A stretch of 64,000 nucleotides of DNA from Bradyrhizobium sp. 199 (GCF_023073355.1 NZ_JADPJI010000008.1:806001-870000), one strand, 5' to 3'. Counted from the stretch's first letter, positions 25,970 through 34,913 are shown. Notes: generated by a model from the sequence alone, not told the origin. A program made the numbers and translations.

Positions 25970-26056
25970 GCCGCTCATACCGGTCCAGTTACAGGTTCGA
26001 GTCCTGCCGGGCCCAACAGCCTTCGCTCGCTTCGCGAGCTTCGGCTCAGCAAGCCA
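25970..26056 (+). repeat. Direct repeat (attR-like): tRNA 3' half remnant
   Basis: Copy of 21331-21417 with six mismatches in 87 bp. It starts in the anticodon stem and lacks a D-arm or 5' acceptor strand, so it is not a tRNA gene. CCA has become ACA. Orientation is direct relative to the intact tRNA, as expected for the far end of a tRNA-integrated element. Confidence 0.85.
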
Positions 26057-26087
26057 GCACCACGAACTCCCAGCAGTCACCCACGAT

Positions 26088-26765
26088 TCAATTTTTGTCT
26101 TTTGACCTTGCGGCAGGCAAATCTCCAACCGCGTCGCCGTTGCCACCGTGCGCGGCGATGAACATGGCGACGGCCGACCGGCAATAGGATTCGATTTCGG
26201 TGTCGTCCTCTGCTCTCGCCTGATCGAAGCGTGCGATCATCAGGAGATCGGATCCTTTGAAAAGCGCGGCAAACAAGCGGGCGGACCGGATAGGATCGGG
26301 CACATTCAGAAGCGCCTTCGCGTGCAACTGACGCAACAGGGCCTCGATTTGGGCGATGACGTGCGCGGGGCGGGCTTCGTAATGGAGCTTGCTTAACGAC
26401 TTTTGATTCGTCGTGTCGGCCATGATCATGGCTTCGACATTGCGGACGTCTGATCTCAACAGCGTGCGAAGCAGGGATGATCCCACCGCCATGAGCTGAT
26501 CTTCGGCCGAACCATCGACGCCTTCAAAAAGGCCCTGTGTAAACTGATGGCAGCCGGCCGCGATGGCCGCGCTGAACAGCGCCTCCTTGTTCTCGAAGTG
26601 CCTGTAGATGCTGAGCTTGGATATCTTCGCCCGCTGGGCGACCTTGTCCAATGTGGTCGCTTGAAAACCCAATTCCTCAAAGAGTTCGCGCGCGGCGTCA
26701 AGGATCGTTTGGCCAAGCGCCTCGTTGGCGGGCCGGCCGCGCCGGCCCTGGCTTTTTTCGGTCAC
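26088..26765 (-). CDS. TetR/AcrR-family repressor
   Basis: About 225 residues. The N-terminal HTH is GQTILDAARELFEELGFQATT with recognition helix ISKLSIYRHFENKEALF. The C-terminal ligand domain is helical. It is divergent from the FAD oxidoreductase operon and probably represses it. I place the start at a GTG (26765) ahead of TEKSQGRRGRP with GGAAT upstream. In-frame ATGs further up would put the coding region over the two inverted repeats in the intergenic space. The start is uncertain. Confidence 0.88.
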   Translation of the reverse strand: MTEKSQGRRGRPANEALGQTILDAARELFEELGFQATTLDKVAQRAKISKLSIYRHFENKEALFSAAIAAGCHQFTQGLFEGVDGSAEDQLMAVGSSLLRTLLRSDVRNVEAMIMADTTNQKSLSKLHYEARPAHVIAQIEALLRQLHAKALLNVPDPIRSARLFAALFKGSDLLMIARFDQARAEDDTEIESYCRSAVAMFIAAHGGNGDAVGDLPAARSKDKN

Positions 26766-26774
26766 CACAATTCC

Positions 26775-26790
26775 AGTACTTGACAGTATT
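26775..26790. promoter_or_regulatory. Candidate TetR operator, half-sites AGTACT/AGTATT
   Basis: AGTACT-TGAC-AGTATT is an imperfect palindrome (TACT/AGTA half-sites) immediately upstream of the chosen tetR start. It lies in the 114-bp space shared with the divergent oxidoreductase operon. Confidence 0.35.
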
Positions 26791-26806
26791 CTAACTCTTG
26801 CATTAC

Positions 26807-26822
26807 GATACCACATAGTATC
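26807..26822. promoter_or_regulatory. Candidate operator, inverted repeat GATAC-N6-GTATC
   Basis: Perfect 5-bp arms with a 6-bp spacer in the tetR/oxidoreductase intergenic space, 58 bp before the oxidoreductase ATG, where a repressor could block its promoter. Confidence 0.35.
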
Positions 26823-26879
26823 CGAAATGTGCAAGCCAATGGGTGGGTTTCAACCTGTCCTCCAACGGAGCCCATCACA

Positions 26880-27776
26880 ATGGATGACGTCATCATCATC
26901 GGCGGCAGCTTTGCCGGCCTCGCTGGCGCCCTGCAGCTCGGCCGTGCCCGCCGCAAGGTCACCGTTCTCGATACCGGCCTGCCGCGCAACCGCTTCGCCG
27001 GCCACTCGCATGGCCTGCTCGGCCACGATCACAAGCCACCGCTGGACATTCTGGCCGAGGCGCGGCAGCAGCTGGCGCGTTATCCCACGATCAAGCTGGT
27101 CAGTGCCCGGGCCGACAGCGTCTCCGGCGCCATCGACGATTTCAACGTCCTCACTTCCAATGGCGAAAGCCTTGGGGCGCGTCGCCTGATCCTGAGCTAT
27201 GGCGTCACCGACCAGATGCCTGATGTTCCGGGCTTCGCCGAAGGCTGGGGCACCTCCATCGTGCCCTGCCCCTATTGCGACGGCTTTGAAGTCGCCGGCC
27301 AGCATTGGGGTCTCGTCTGGTCCGGCCGGCAGTCGCACAATCAGGTCAGGCTGTTTCACGATTGGACCGACAGGTTGACGGTCTTCGCCAATGGTCATGA
27401 CATTCCGCCCGATATCCGGGCCGATCTGGCGCGCCGCAACACACCTGTCGTCGATGGCCGGATCATCGAGATCGCCCATCACGGGGGCCATAACGCCACC
27501 GTCAAGCTCGATATCGGCCCCGATGTCCCGGTCGACATCCTGTTCGCGCATCCGCGCAACAAGCCGTCCGCGAGCCTGCATGAATCACTAGGCCTCGCCA
27601 CGATCGATACGCCCCTCGGCATCATCCTCAAGGTCGACGAGCGCCGCGAAACCAGCATGCCCGGCGTCTACGCCGCCGGCGACCTCGCCAACCCCCTTAC
27701 GCCGCCATCGGTCACCCTGGCATCATCGCACGGCGCGATGGCGGGTATCTTCGCCCAGCAGTCGATGCTGGTTTGA
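26880..27776 (+). CDS. Thioredoxin-reductase-like FAD/NAD(P) oxidoreductase
   Basis: 298 residues. FAD-binding GGSFAGLAGALQLGRA is at residues 7-22, and the redox pair is in VPCPYCDGFEVAG. The C-terminal FAD contact is MPGVYAAGDLANP. The NAD(P) loop, usually GxGxxA, is altered here to VWSGRQSHNQ, so pyridine-nucleotide use is uncertain. ATG at 26880 has ACGGAG upstream. Followed after 4 bp by a membrane methyltransferase-like gene, probably an operon under the divergent TetR regulator. Thioredoxin itself is not nearby. Confidence 0.88.
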   Translation: MDDVIIIGGSFAGLAGALQLGRARRKVTVLDTGLPRNRFAGHSHGLLGHDHKPPLDILAEARQQLARYPTIKLVSARADSVSGAIDDFNVLTSNGESLGARRLILSYGVTDQMPDVPGFAEGWGTSIVPCPYCDGFEVAGQHWGLVWSGRQSHNQVRLFHDWTDRLTVFANGHDIPPDIRADLARRNTPVVDGRIIEIAHHGGHNATVKLDIGPDVPVDILFAHPRNKPSASLHESLGLATIDTPLGIILKVDERRETSMPGVYAAGDLANPLTPPSVTLASSHGAMAGIFAQQSMLV

Positions 27777-27780
27777 GGAG

Positions 27781-28260
27781 ATGAGCACAGCCGTCGAACC
27801 GGACAGCGCGGGTGTGCGCTTCCCTCCGCCCTTCGTCTATCTGGGAGCGCTGCTGTTAGGGCTGGCGGCGGAGCGGTTCGTCACCCTGCGCTCTTTCAGT
27901 ATCGACTGGCGGTTGCTGGCCGCGACGGGCGCGCTGCTGTTCGTTGCCGGCGCGGCGATGATGCTTGCCGCGGCGGGGCTGTTCCGGCGGCTGGGCACCA
28001 ACGTTCCGCCGTCGCAGCCGACGACCCTCATCGCAACGACCGGCCCTTATCGGTGGACCCGCAATCCCATGTATCTCGGCATGGCGCTGATCTATGCCGG
28101 CCTTGCGATCGGCTTCGACGGGCCGATCGCCTTCGCCTTGCTCCCATGGGTGCTGATCGCGATCCAGACGCAGGTGATCGCCCGCGAGGAGCGCTATCTC
28201 GAAACGAAGTTCGGCGACGACTACCGCCGCTACAAGGCCGAGGTTCGCCGCTGGCTCTGA
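27781..28260 (+). CDS. Isoprenylcysteine/phospholipid methyltransferase-family membrane protein
   Basis: 159 residues with four predicted membrane segments. GPYRWTRNPMYLGMALIYAG is the hallmark of the ICMT/PEMT group, and the C-terminal EERYLETKFGDDYRRYKAEVRRW completes it. Bacterial members methylate lipids or small substrates using SAM, and substrates are mostly unknown. It starts 4 bp after the oxidoreductase stop, so it is co-transcribed with it. Confidence 0.88.
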   Translation: MSTAVEPDSAGVRFPPPFVYLGALLLGLAAERFVTLRSFSIDWRLLAATGALLFVAGAAMMLAAAGLFRRLGTNVPPSQPTTLIATTGPYRWTRNPMYLGMALIYAGLAIGFDGPIAFALLPWVLIAIQTQVIAREERYLETKFGDDYRRYKAEVRRWL

Positions 28261-28410
28261 CTATTCCGCCATGGCCGCCTGCGGGGCCTGCCGATAACCA
28301 GCACCGGCTTCCTTGCCGTATTCTGAAAGTTGCGGGCCGGTGTCACGGAAAACCGACTGGCAGGCTCACCCCACAGTACACCCGGCGCCACTCCGAATTC
28401 AGGATCTCCG

Positions 28411-29166
28411 ATGACCGACGACCTTCCCATTGTGCTCCTCCATGGCTCCGCCACCGGCTCCCATTCGTGGGCCGCGGTCCGCAAGGGTCTTGAGGCGCAC
28501 GGCGCCAGGGTGTTGGCACCCGACATGCTCGGCTACGGACGGTCGCCGACACCGAGCGAGGGGTGGCAGCCAAAAGACGAGGTGGCCCACCTGCGCGGCT
28601 GGCTCGACATGCAGGGCGTCGGCGCGTTCCACCTCGTCACCCACTCGATCGGGACATTTTTCGGACTTCACCTGCGGCTGGCTGTGGGGGCTCGCGTGGC
28701 GCGGCTCACGTTGGTCGATCCTGTGGTCGTCAGCGTGCTGCGCGTGCCCGGGGAGGAAGACGCCCTGCGCGAGGTGCAGACCCTCTGCGATCGGTTCATG
28801 CGCGCGCTGCCGGATCACGGTGCGGCCGCCTGCCTGTTGGTGGAGCACTGGAGCGGCGCCGGCGCCTGGAACGCGCTGGGCGAGAAGGGGCGTGCGCTGG
28901 TTGCGGGGCTCGCACCGCGGCTGCGGCTCGAGATGACCGCCAGCGCAGCCGATCGGACCACGCTCGCCGAGCTCACCTCGCCCGCGGTGCCAACCTCGGT
29001 GCTCGTCGGCGAGCGAACGTCGGCCGCTCCGCGGTCGGTGAGCCGTCTGCTCGCGGGAGCGTTCGACGCCCGCACGGTCGTTGTCCCCGGGGCCGCACAC
29101 ATGATCCCGCTGACCCACCCCGCCGCGGTCGTCGAGGCGATTCACGCCGACATGGCGGCGTCGTGA
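28411..29166 (+). CDS. Alpha/beta hydrolase
   Basis: 251 residues. The oxyanion-hole segment is PIVLLHGSATGSHSW. The nucleophile elbow is LVTHSIGTFF, a THSIG variant of GxSxG, with serine as probable nucleophile. The catalytic histidine is expected in PGAAHMIPLTHP. Cytoplasmic, no leader. ATG at 28411 follows AGGATCTCCG. It is 150 bp after the methyltransferase-like gene and may have its own promoter. The substrate cannot be inferred. Confidence 0.85.
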   Translation: MTDDLPIVLLHGSATGSHSWAAVRKGLEAHGARVLAPDMLGYGRSPTPSEGWQPKDEVAHLRGWLDMQGVGAFHLVTHSIGTFFGLHLRLAVGARVARLTLVDPVVVSVLRVPGEEDALREVQTLCDRFMRALPDHGAAACLLVEHWSGAGAWNALGEKGRALVAGLAPRLRLEMTASAADRTTLAELTSPAVPTSVLVGERTSAAPRSVSRLLAGAFDARTVVVPGAAHMIPLTHPAAVVEAIHADMAAS

Positions 29167-29319
29167 ATCGCGCCGAGCAGAAACGGCACAGCCGAGATGC
29201 GATGGCCAGCCCCGTCAACCAATTCAACACCAATTCCAGGAGTCGCCGGTAAAGTTGTTCGGTCACACCATTCTCGTCACCGGCGGAAGCGCCGGTACCG
29301 ATCTGAAGGAAACCTTGAC

Positions 29320-30246
29320 ATGAAACACTCCCATCCCATCCTTGTTACCGGTGCCGCTGGCCAAGTTGGAGCGATCGGACCGAGCGTGACGAAGTCTCTG
29401 CTGGAGCGCGGGCTGAAGGTGCGCGCCATGGTCCGCCAGGATGACGGCCGGGCGGAATCGCTGAGGGCACTTGGTACCGAGGTGATCGTCGGAGATTTGT
29501 TCGACCTTGACGCGGTGCACCGCGCCGTGGATGGCTGCAAGCGCCTGTACTTCAGCATGTCGGTCAACGAGAGGTATCTCGAGGCTACGACGAACGTGGC
29601 GGCCGTTGCCCGGCACCATGGCGTCGAAGCATTCGTCAACATGTCGCAGATGACGGTGTCGGACATGAGCATCCGCGAGACCGCGCGCAGCCCGCAGCAC
29701 AAGCAGCACTGGCTGGCCGAGCAGGTCTTGCGGTGGAGCGGCTTGCCGGTGGTCACGATGCGTCCCACCGCCTTCATGGACGCGTTCTTCTGGCGGTTTG
29801 CCGTTCCGACGGTCACCGCTCAGGACGCGCTGATGTTGCCCTTCGGAGAGGGAAAGACGTCGCCGATCGCCGCCCACGATGTTGCGCGGTGCGTGACGGA
29901 GGTGTTGGCGAATCCCGAGTCTCACCTTGGCAAGGTTTACGAGCTGACCGGTCCCCGCGCGGAGACTCTCCGCGAGGTCGCCGAAGATTTCACAAGAGTC
30001 TTGGGGCGTCCAATCACCTACATGAACATTCCGTTGGAACCGTGGCTGGAGATCCTGCGATCCATTGGCGCATCCGCACACGTGGTCGCACACTTGGAGT
30101 CGATGGCACTGCTGCACCGGGACGGCCGATACGACCGATCCTCGGACGATGTGAACCTGCTGACCGGTGTGTCGCCGATGTCGATCGAGGACTTCGTGCG
30201 CGCGCATCAGGACGACTTTCAGAAGGCAGACGCGCGCAAGCCGTAA
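29320..30246 (+). CDS. NmrA-like NAD(P)-binding protein
   Basis: 308 residues. The N-terminal Rossmann motif is VTGAAGQVGAIGPSVTKSLLERG, with NADP-type Arg in RAMVRQDDGR and VGDLFDLDAVHRAV. It belongs to the atypical SDR NmrA/HSCARG group, which sense redox state or reduce small quinone-like substrates. No catalytic Tyr-x3-Lys pair is obvious, as usual in this group. ATG at 29320 is preceded by AAGGAAACC. Neighbours on the same strand are hydrolase and methyltransferase genes. Confidence 0.85.
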   Translation: MKHSHPILVTGAAGQVGAIGPSVTKSLLERGLKVRAMVRQDDGRAESLRALGTEVIVGDLFDLDAVHRAVDGCKRLYFSMSVNERYLEATTNVAAVARHHGVEAFVNMSQMTVSDMSIRETARSPQHKQHWLAEQVLRWSGLPVVTMRPTAFMDAFFWRFAVPTVTAQDALMLPFGEGKTSPIAAHDVARCVTEVLANPESHLGKVYELTGPRAETLREVAEDFTRVLGRPITYMNIPLEPWLEILRSIGASAHVVAHLESMALLHRDGRYDRSSDDVNLLTGVSPMSIEDFVRAHQDDFQKADARKP

Positions 30247-30338
30247 GCTTTCGCTTATAGGCCGGATGAACTGCCTCGTCTCGGAAGTCCCCGGCGGTCG
30301 CCACCGCGCCCAGTGACCGGGCCAGAACAAGATATGTC

Positions 30339-31202
30339 ATGGCGCAGCACAATGCCGATCAGGTCGCCGACTGGAATGGCCAAAGCGGGGAGCGCTGGGT
30401 CGCCCACCAGGCCCGGCTCGATGCCAGGCTTGAGGTGTTCGGCCAGGCCGCGATCGAAGCCGCCGCGCCCGCGACGGGCGAGCGCGTGCTGGACGTCGGC
30501 TGCGGCGCGGGCGCGTCGAGTCTGGCTCTGGCCGCCCGCGTCGGCGCCGGGGGCCAGGTGCTGGGCGTGGACATATCCGAACCGCTGATCCGCCGAGCGC
30601 GCGCGCTTGCGCCACAGGATATGCCGGTCCTGTTCCGGGTGGCCGACGCCAGCAGCGCCGAGCTGCCCGAGGGCGTGTTCGACATCCTGTTCTCGCGTTT
30701 CGGGGTGATGTTCTTCGACGATCCGACAAGGGCGTTCGCCCATATGCGCCGGGCGCTCCGGCCGGGCGGTCGGGTCGCTTTCGTCTGCTGGCGTGGCGCG
30801 GCCGAGAACGATTGGGTGCGCCTGCCAATGGACGCGATCAAAGGCATCGTCCCGCCGACGGCGCCGCCCGATCCCGAAGCACCCGGTCCATTCTCGTTCG
30901 GCGAACCGGGGCGGATGGCTCGCATCCTGACGGCGGCCGGCTTCACCGATATCGCTATCGCACCCTTCGATGCTTCCGTCCCGTTTGGCGAGGGCGCGAC
31001 GCGGAACGCGGCGATCGACGACGCGGTGAAGATGACGTTCGAGGTCGGCCCGCTGTCGCGCGCGATCGCTGATCAGCCCGACGACATCCGCGCCCGCGCC
31101 TCGGCCGCGGTTCGTGCCGCTTTCGCGGGCCGCCCCGGCGAGCGGTCGGTGACGATCGACAGCGCGACGTGGATCGTCACGGCGCGCAATCCCGCAAGCT
31201 GA
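30339..31202 (+). CDS. Class I SAM-dependent methyltransferase (UbiE-like)
   Basis: 287 residues. Motif I is ERVLDVGCGAGASSLALA at about residue 48, the acidic ribose contact is LGVDISEPL, and the post-motif is FDILFSRFGVMFFDDPT. The group resembles methyltransferase_11 proteins. Substrate unknown. It is the last gene of a same-strand series from 26880, but gaps of 90-150 bp suggest separate transcripts. Confidence 0.88.
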   Translation: MAQHNADQVADWNGQSGERWVAHQARLDARLEVFGQAAIEAAAPATGERVLDVGCGAGASSLALAARVGAGGQVLGVDISEPLIRRARALAPQDMPVLFRVADASSAELPEGVFDILFSRFGVMFFDDPTRAFAHMRRALRPGGRVAFVCWRGAAENDWVRLPMDAIKGIVPPTAPPDPEAPGPFSFGEPGRMARILTAAGFTDIAIAPFDASVPFGEGATRNAAIDDAVKMTFEVGPLSRAIADQPDDIRARASAAVRAAFAGRPGERSVTIDSATWIVTARNPAS

Positions 31203-31758
31203 TAGCGATTAGCAGGGCAGACGCCCCCCTCGGTGGAGACGGCGTCTTGGGCCGGTCAGCGGGAGATGAGGGCGCATTCGCCGGCGGTCTCGGAGAGTAG
31301 AGAGTTAGTTGGTGGGCCAAACGGTCAAGGTAATCGAAGCCTTGGCTCCGGGATGCCCGCGGATGGACATTTCGCTGCGTCCTGTTTGTTCCTCCTATCT
31401 GCTGTGTCACGTCACGGCATCTACTATTTTCGACGGCCTGTCCGTTGTGGCTTCGATCAAACTCAGGCGTCGACGGGATGGCCGCAGGAAACGATCACTC
31501 CTCGACACCGGGTGTCAGCATGGCATTGGCCGAGCTGCCAGCAACAGCCGAAATGCATTTGCCGGCGCGGTGAATGCTATTGAGCGGTTCTTGGCGCCGT
31601 TTGAATGCTGGTCGATGATTGACTAAGGCCTGCACGGAGATGAGACGGGTGATCCGAAGCTTGCGAATATCAACGACCCTGAGGAGGCCGAGGCATTTTT
31701 GCGCCTGCTAGATTTAACCAATAATTGGTTTAGAATTACGCTTGCGTCAGCCGCCCGA
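31203..31758. other. Gene-poor stretch, possible recombinase remnant
   Basis: 556 bases with lower GC than neighbours and no intact gene. At 31407-31446 (+) the peptide SRHGIYYFRRPVR resembles the start of tyrosine recombinases of alphaproteobacteria, but the frame breaks soon after. Downstream at 31633 a short frame reads HGDETGDPKLANINDPEEAE and then runs into the antisense of the GGDEF gene. These may be decayed pieces of a mobile element. Confidence 0.35.
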
Positions 31759-32886
31759 TCAGCCGGCCATGATGCGATTGCGGCCTGCATCCTTCGCCTT
31801 GTACAATGCAGCGTCAGCGCGCGCCAAAATGTCCTCTGGGGCATCATTGGGACGAACCTGCTCTATGCCCGCCGAGAAGGTCACCCTCAAGTCATTTGAG
31901 ATCGAGTTCCAATCCAGTTCTGAAATGACCTGCCGCAAGCGGTCCATTGCCGAAACGGCCTGGTCCTTTGAACTCCCCGGCATGACGACAAGAAACTCCT
32001 CACCGCCGTATCTTCCAAGCCTGTCGATTGAACGAATGTTGGCAGCAAGGGTGATTGCAAAGCCTCGCAGCACCTCGTCTCCGGTTGGATGACCATACCC
32101 GTCATTGATGCGCTTGAAGAAGTCTATGTCCAAAATGGCCACCGAGCACGGCGTAGCTGCACGCTGCGCCCGCGCCATTTCGTCATTCAATGCGCGCATG
32201 ACGTAACGTCGGTTCAGTACTCCGGTCAGCTCATCGATTTGTGCAAGCTCCTCGATCTTGGCGTGCGCGAGCTTGAGTTCATTGCCGCGCCTGTAAAGTG
32301 CTTCGCGGAGCGAGGCGCCATAAAGACCGGTGAAGGCGCATCTGCCAAGAGCCGTGACAAAGCACAGCAAAGCCAAATGCCGTTCTGCAAACGTCTCCAT
32401 CGGCATGGCGATGGCCTGACTGGTCAGCGTAAAGACGGACGTGAGTCCAATCGCAGCATAAGCCCAAACAACCCCGGTCTGCCGGGCGGACATTCGTAGC
32501 GCCCCAAATCCGAGCACCACGAAGATGATGCAGGCGAAATAGAACCCGACTTCAGGGATGAAGTAGATCGCCGCGATTTGAATGCCTATGCTTCCGAGGC
32601 TTTGCGGTACCGTGAGGTAGTGATCCCGGAAGCGGTCGTTGAAGTGCCATTCCGAAAGGATCAACGTTATCGCTGTCCAACCAACTCCCGCCGCGAGGTA
32701 CCAGGCTGAAGCCGAACCCGGTATGGTGCCGCTGAGCGAGTAGAGAAACAGGATAGCAGCATCCAGGATGAAGCTGACCATCTGCGCGAGGTACATCTGC
32801 CGCCGCAAGCGGGCGCGCTTTTTAACTCCGTCCTTGACCTCTGCCCGAGGTTCGACGGTTGCCAACTGGAATGCAGATTGCGCCAT
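31759..32886 (-). CDS. Membrane-bound diguanylate cyclase (GGDEF)
   Basis: 375 residues. A basic N-terminus is followed by about six membrane segments (residues 30-200), a short coiled linker (NELKLAHAKIEELAQID), then a GGDEF domain. DELTGVLNRR and the active site RYGGEEFLVV are intact. An RSID motif five residues before GGEEF matches the inhibitory I-site RxxD. It should make c-di-GMP from GTP with product inhibition. The membrane part has no known ligand pocket visible. No EAL domain. Confidence 0.93.
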   Translation of the reverse strand: MAQSAFQLATVEPRAEVKDGVKKRARLRRQMYLAQMVSFILDAAILFLYSLSGTIPGSASAWYLAAGVGWTAITLILSEWHFNDRFRDHYLTVPQSLGSIGIQIAAIYFIPEVGFYFACIIFVVLGFGALRMSARQTGVVWAYAAIGLTSVFTLTSQAIAMPMETFAERHLALLCFVTALGRCAFTGLYGASLREALYRRGNELKLAHAKIEELAQIDELTGVLNRRYVMRALNDEMARAQRAATPCSVAILDIDFFKRINDGYGHPTGDEVLRGFAITLAANIRSIDRLGRYGGEEFLVVMPGSSKDQAVSAMDRLRQVISELDWNSISNDLRVTFSAGIEQVRPNDAPEDILARADAALYKAKDAGRNRIMAG

Positions 32887-33059
32887 ACCAAGTTATCCCG
32901 ATCTCCCCTCAGGAAACCGTAAAGGCGTTAAAATTCAGAATGCTACGTTTGGTTACCAGATGCCTAAGGCACCAAAGCAGTTGAAAAACGGTCCTGCATC
33001 GAGACTCGGCAGCTTCGGGTGGTAATGGGTGCCGAATCCTTGCCGAAATAGCAGTCGCC

Positions 33060-33638
33060 TTATCGGCGCGACCGCGTCTTCGCCCGGTTTCCGCAGGTGG
33101 CCATCTCGCACCAGCGGCGGGATCTGTTTTTGGTGCGATCGATGAACAGCCAGTGGCAGTCGTGCTGTGGGCATCGTTTCAATCGGCCGAGCTCGTCACC
33201 GCGCAGCAGGTCGACCGCGGCCCATGCAAGCGGGCCAATGATCTGATCGGCGTGTGTGAACGCGATGCGGGCTGGCGCGCCAGTCAGGGATGCAGCCATG
33301 AAAGTGCGGGCCGCAAGATCGTGGATCACGGCCAGCCCCTGCGCGGCCGGTTCCGCGCCGGCCGCGATCGCAGCGCCCACTTCGTCGATCGCGGTGCGCA
33401 GGCTCCGACCCTGGTCGACCAGCAGCGCCCGCTGCCTTGTGGGAAGCGAAAAATCGACTCCTACGAGTCCGGCATGCTTCGCCCACGCCAGAATTCCGTC
33501 AGCGTCGCGCAAGTGATCGACCTCGTGGTCCGTGCCTCGCCAGCTGATCGTGTTGGCGAAGTCGAGCGCCAGATTCCCCGCGATGCGGTGAAGCGGTCCA
33601 GGAACCGGACCATGGGCGATGCTGCGCAAACCGTTCAC
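33060..33638 (-). CDS. ABATE/CGNR zinc-finger transcriptional regulator
   Basis: 192 residues from a GTG at 33638 that overlaps the EamA stop (GTGA), so it is translationally coupled. N-terminal ABATE-type domain: IAGNLALDFANTISWRG. The C-terminal zinc finger has CPQHDCHWLFID, then RRWCEMATCGNRAKTR, which is the CGNR motif. These proteins are presumed transcriptional regulators. Its place as last gene of a hydrolase/exporter operon suggests autoregulation of that operon. Confidence 0.88.
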   Translation of the reverse strand: MNGLRSIAHGPVPGPLHRIAGNLALDFANTISWRGTDHEVDHLRDADGILAWAKHAGLVGVDFSLPTRQRALLVDQGRSLRTAIDEVGAAIAAGAEPAAQGLAVIHDLAARTFMAASLTGAPARIAFTHADQIIGPLAWAAVDLLRGDELGRLKRCPQHDCHWLFIDRTKNRSRRWCEMATCGNRAKTRSRR

Positions 33639-34522
33639 GCGGGATGATCCTTCAAAGGCCGGAGCGCCATTGCGGCCGCCGCCAGCATGAGGGCAGCACC
33701 GGCTATCTCGACCGCACCGATCGTCTCGCCGAACAACCAGGCCCCGGTGCCGAGCGCGATGATCGGCGAAACAAAGGCATAGAGACCTGCGCGCATCGTA
33801 CCCCATTCACGCAGCAGCACGAGATAGATCGTGTAAGCGACAATCGTCCCGAGCAGCAACAGGAACAACAGGCTGCCGATTGCCGCTGGGGTGAGGAAAG
33901 CGTCGAGCGTGTCTCTCGATATCGGTTCCAGCGCCAGCGAAAGGCCGAGCAGCGCGGCGCCGCCGATCGCCGCCTGCACCATGGTCAGGGCCAGAGGCTT
34001 GACCGGACCGATCAACGGGCGCGCGACCACGCTGCCGACGCAATAGCTGACGGTCGCAATCACGATTGCCCCGAGCCCGACGCCGCTCGCACCGCGCTCA
34101 GCGCCAAGCCGCGCCCAGAATAGCCCGACGAGACCGACACAACCGATCGCGAGTACGACCGCATGACGCCATGTCGGCCGCTCCTCGCCCGTCAGTGCGG
34201 CGAGACCAAACAGCAGGACCGGAATCAGGGTCAGATTGACGAGCCCCGACAGCCCCGACGGCACGTGCTGCATTCCCCAGAACAGCAAGCCGTAAGTGCC
34301 GGTGTTGACCAGCAGTGCTGAAACGACCGTTCGCCTGGCGCGCCCTTCGGTGAATGCGGCGCCGGCTCCACGCACTGCGATCGCCAGCAGTGCGGCCGCC
34401 AACAGGTATCGCGCCGCAGCCAGCAGCAGCGGCGGCAAATCGCTGAGCCCGATCTTGATGGCGGCCCAAGTCAGCCCCCAGATCAACGACATTACGGTGA
34501 AGAGGACGACGTTGCGCACCAT
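33635..34522 (-). CDS. EamA/DMT-family transporter
   Basis: 295 residues with ten membrane segments arranged as two EamA repeats. The first starts at FTVMSLIWGLTWAAIKIGLSDLPP, and the second contains VSYCVGSVVARP and ends with the conserved SPIIALGTGAWLFGE. These are inner-membrane exporters of metabolites or drugs. Start at 34522 is 2 bp after the ABM-like gene stop; the stop overlaps the CGNR regulator. Third gene of a four-gene operon. Confidence 0.9.
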   Translation of the reverse strand: MVRNVVLFTVMSLIWGLTWAAIKIGLSDLPPLLLAAARYLLAAALLAIAVRGAGAAFTEGRARRTVVSALLVNTGTYGLLFWGMQHVPSGLSGLVNLTLIPVLLFGLAALTGEERPTWRHAVVLAIGCVGLVGLFWARLGAERGASGVGLGAIVIATVSYCVGSVVARPLIGPVKPLALTMVQAAIGGAALLGLSLALEPISRDTLDAFLTPAAIGSLLFLLLLGTIVAYTIYLVLLREWGTMRAGLYAFVSPIIALGTGAWLFGETIGAVEIAGAALMLAAAAMALRPLKDHPA

Positions 34523-34524
34523 GC

Positions 34525-34851
34525 TCAGCGCAGATCCTGCTGATCGATCAGGATGCGGTGGATCTCCACCCTTTTGGGGAGTTCGATCAGGAGTTCGGGA
34601 TCGCGCTCGAGGTGATGCACCTTGGTCGGCTCGCCCCCGGTGAAGGCAGTCATCGCCTGCATATCGGACCAATAAGAGATGGTCGTGAACCACGTCTCCT
34701 CGTCGCGGTCCTCGCGCAGCAGCTGGACGCCGAGCGCCGTCTTCTCCAGCGGCGGAATACCTTCGGCCCGCAAATATTGCTCGTATCTGTCAGCGACGTC
34801 CGGCCGGGTACGCCCGCGCCAGATGCGCGCAATGGAAGGCTTGGTCGCCAT
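34525..34851 (-). CDS. ABM-like small monooxygenase-fold protein
   Basis: 108 residues. ARIWRGRTRPDVADRYEQYL and TWFTTISYWSDMQAMTAFTGGEP are consistent with the dimeric alpha/beta barrel (ABM) fold. This fold includes antibiotic-biosynthesis monooxygenases and stress proteins, and no catalytic residue can be assigned. It lies between the epoxide-hydrolase-like gene and the exporter in one operon. Function beyond the fold is unknown. Confidence 0.72.
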   Translation of the reverse strand: MATKPSIARIWRGRTRPDVADRYEQYLRAEGIPPLEKTALGVQLLREDRDEETWFTTISYWSDMQAMTAFTGGEPTKVHHLERDPELLIELPKRVEIHRILIDQQDLR

Positions 34852-34913
34852 TTTTGCTTCCTCCTGTGGACAGGCATCGACATGAGCGCGGCGAAAGCAG
34901 CGCGGTGTGACGA

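Noticed and set aside
25970..26015. Second tRNA gene
   Set aside because: The 5' acceptor and D-arm are missing and the CCA is changed, so it is only a 3' fragment.
31633..31899. Plus-strand frame HGDETGDPKLANINDPEEAE and onward
   Set aside because: Short, no start or ribosome site, and its second half is antisense to the GGDEF gene.
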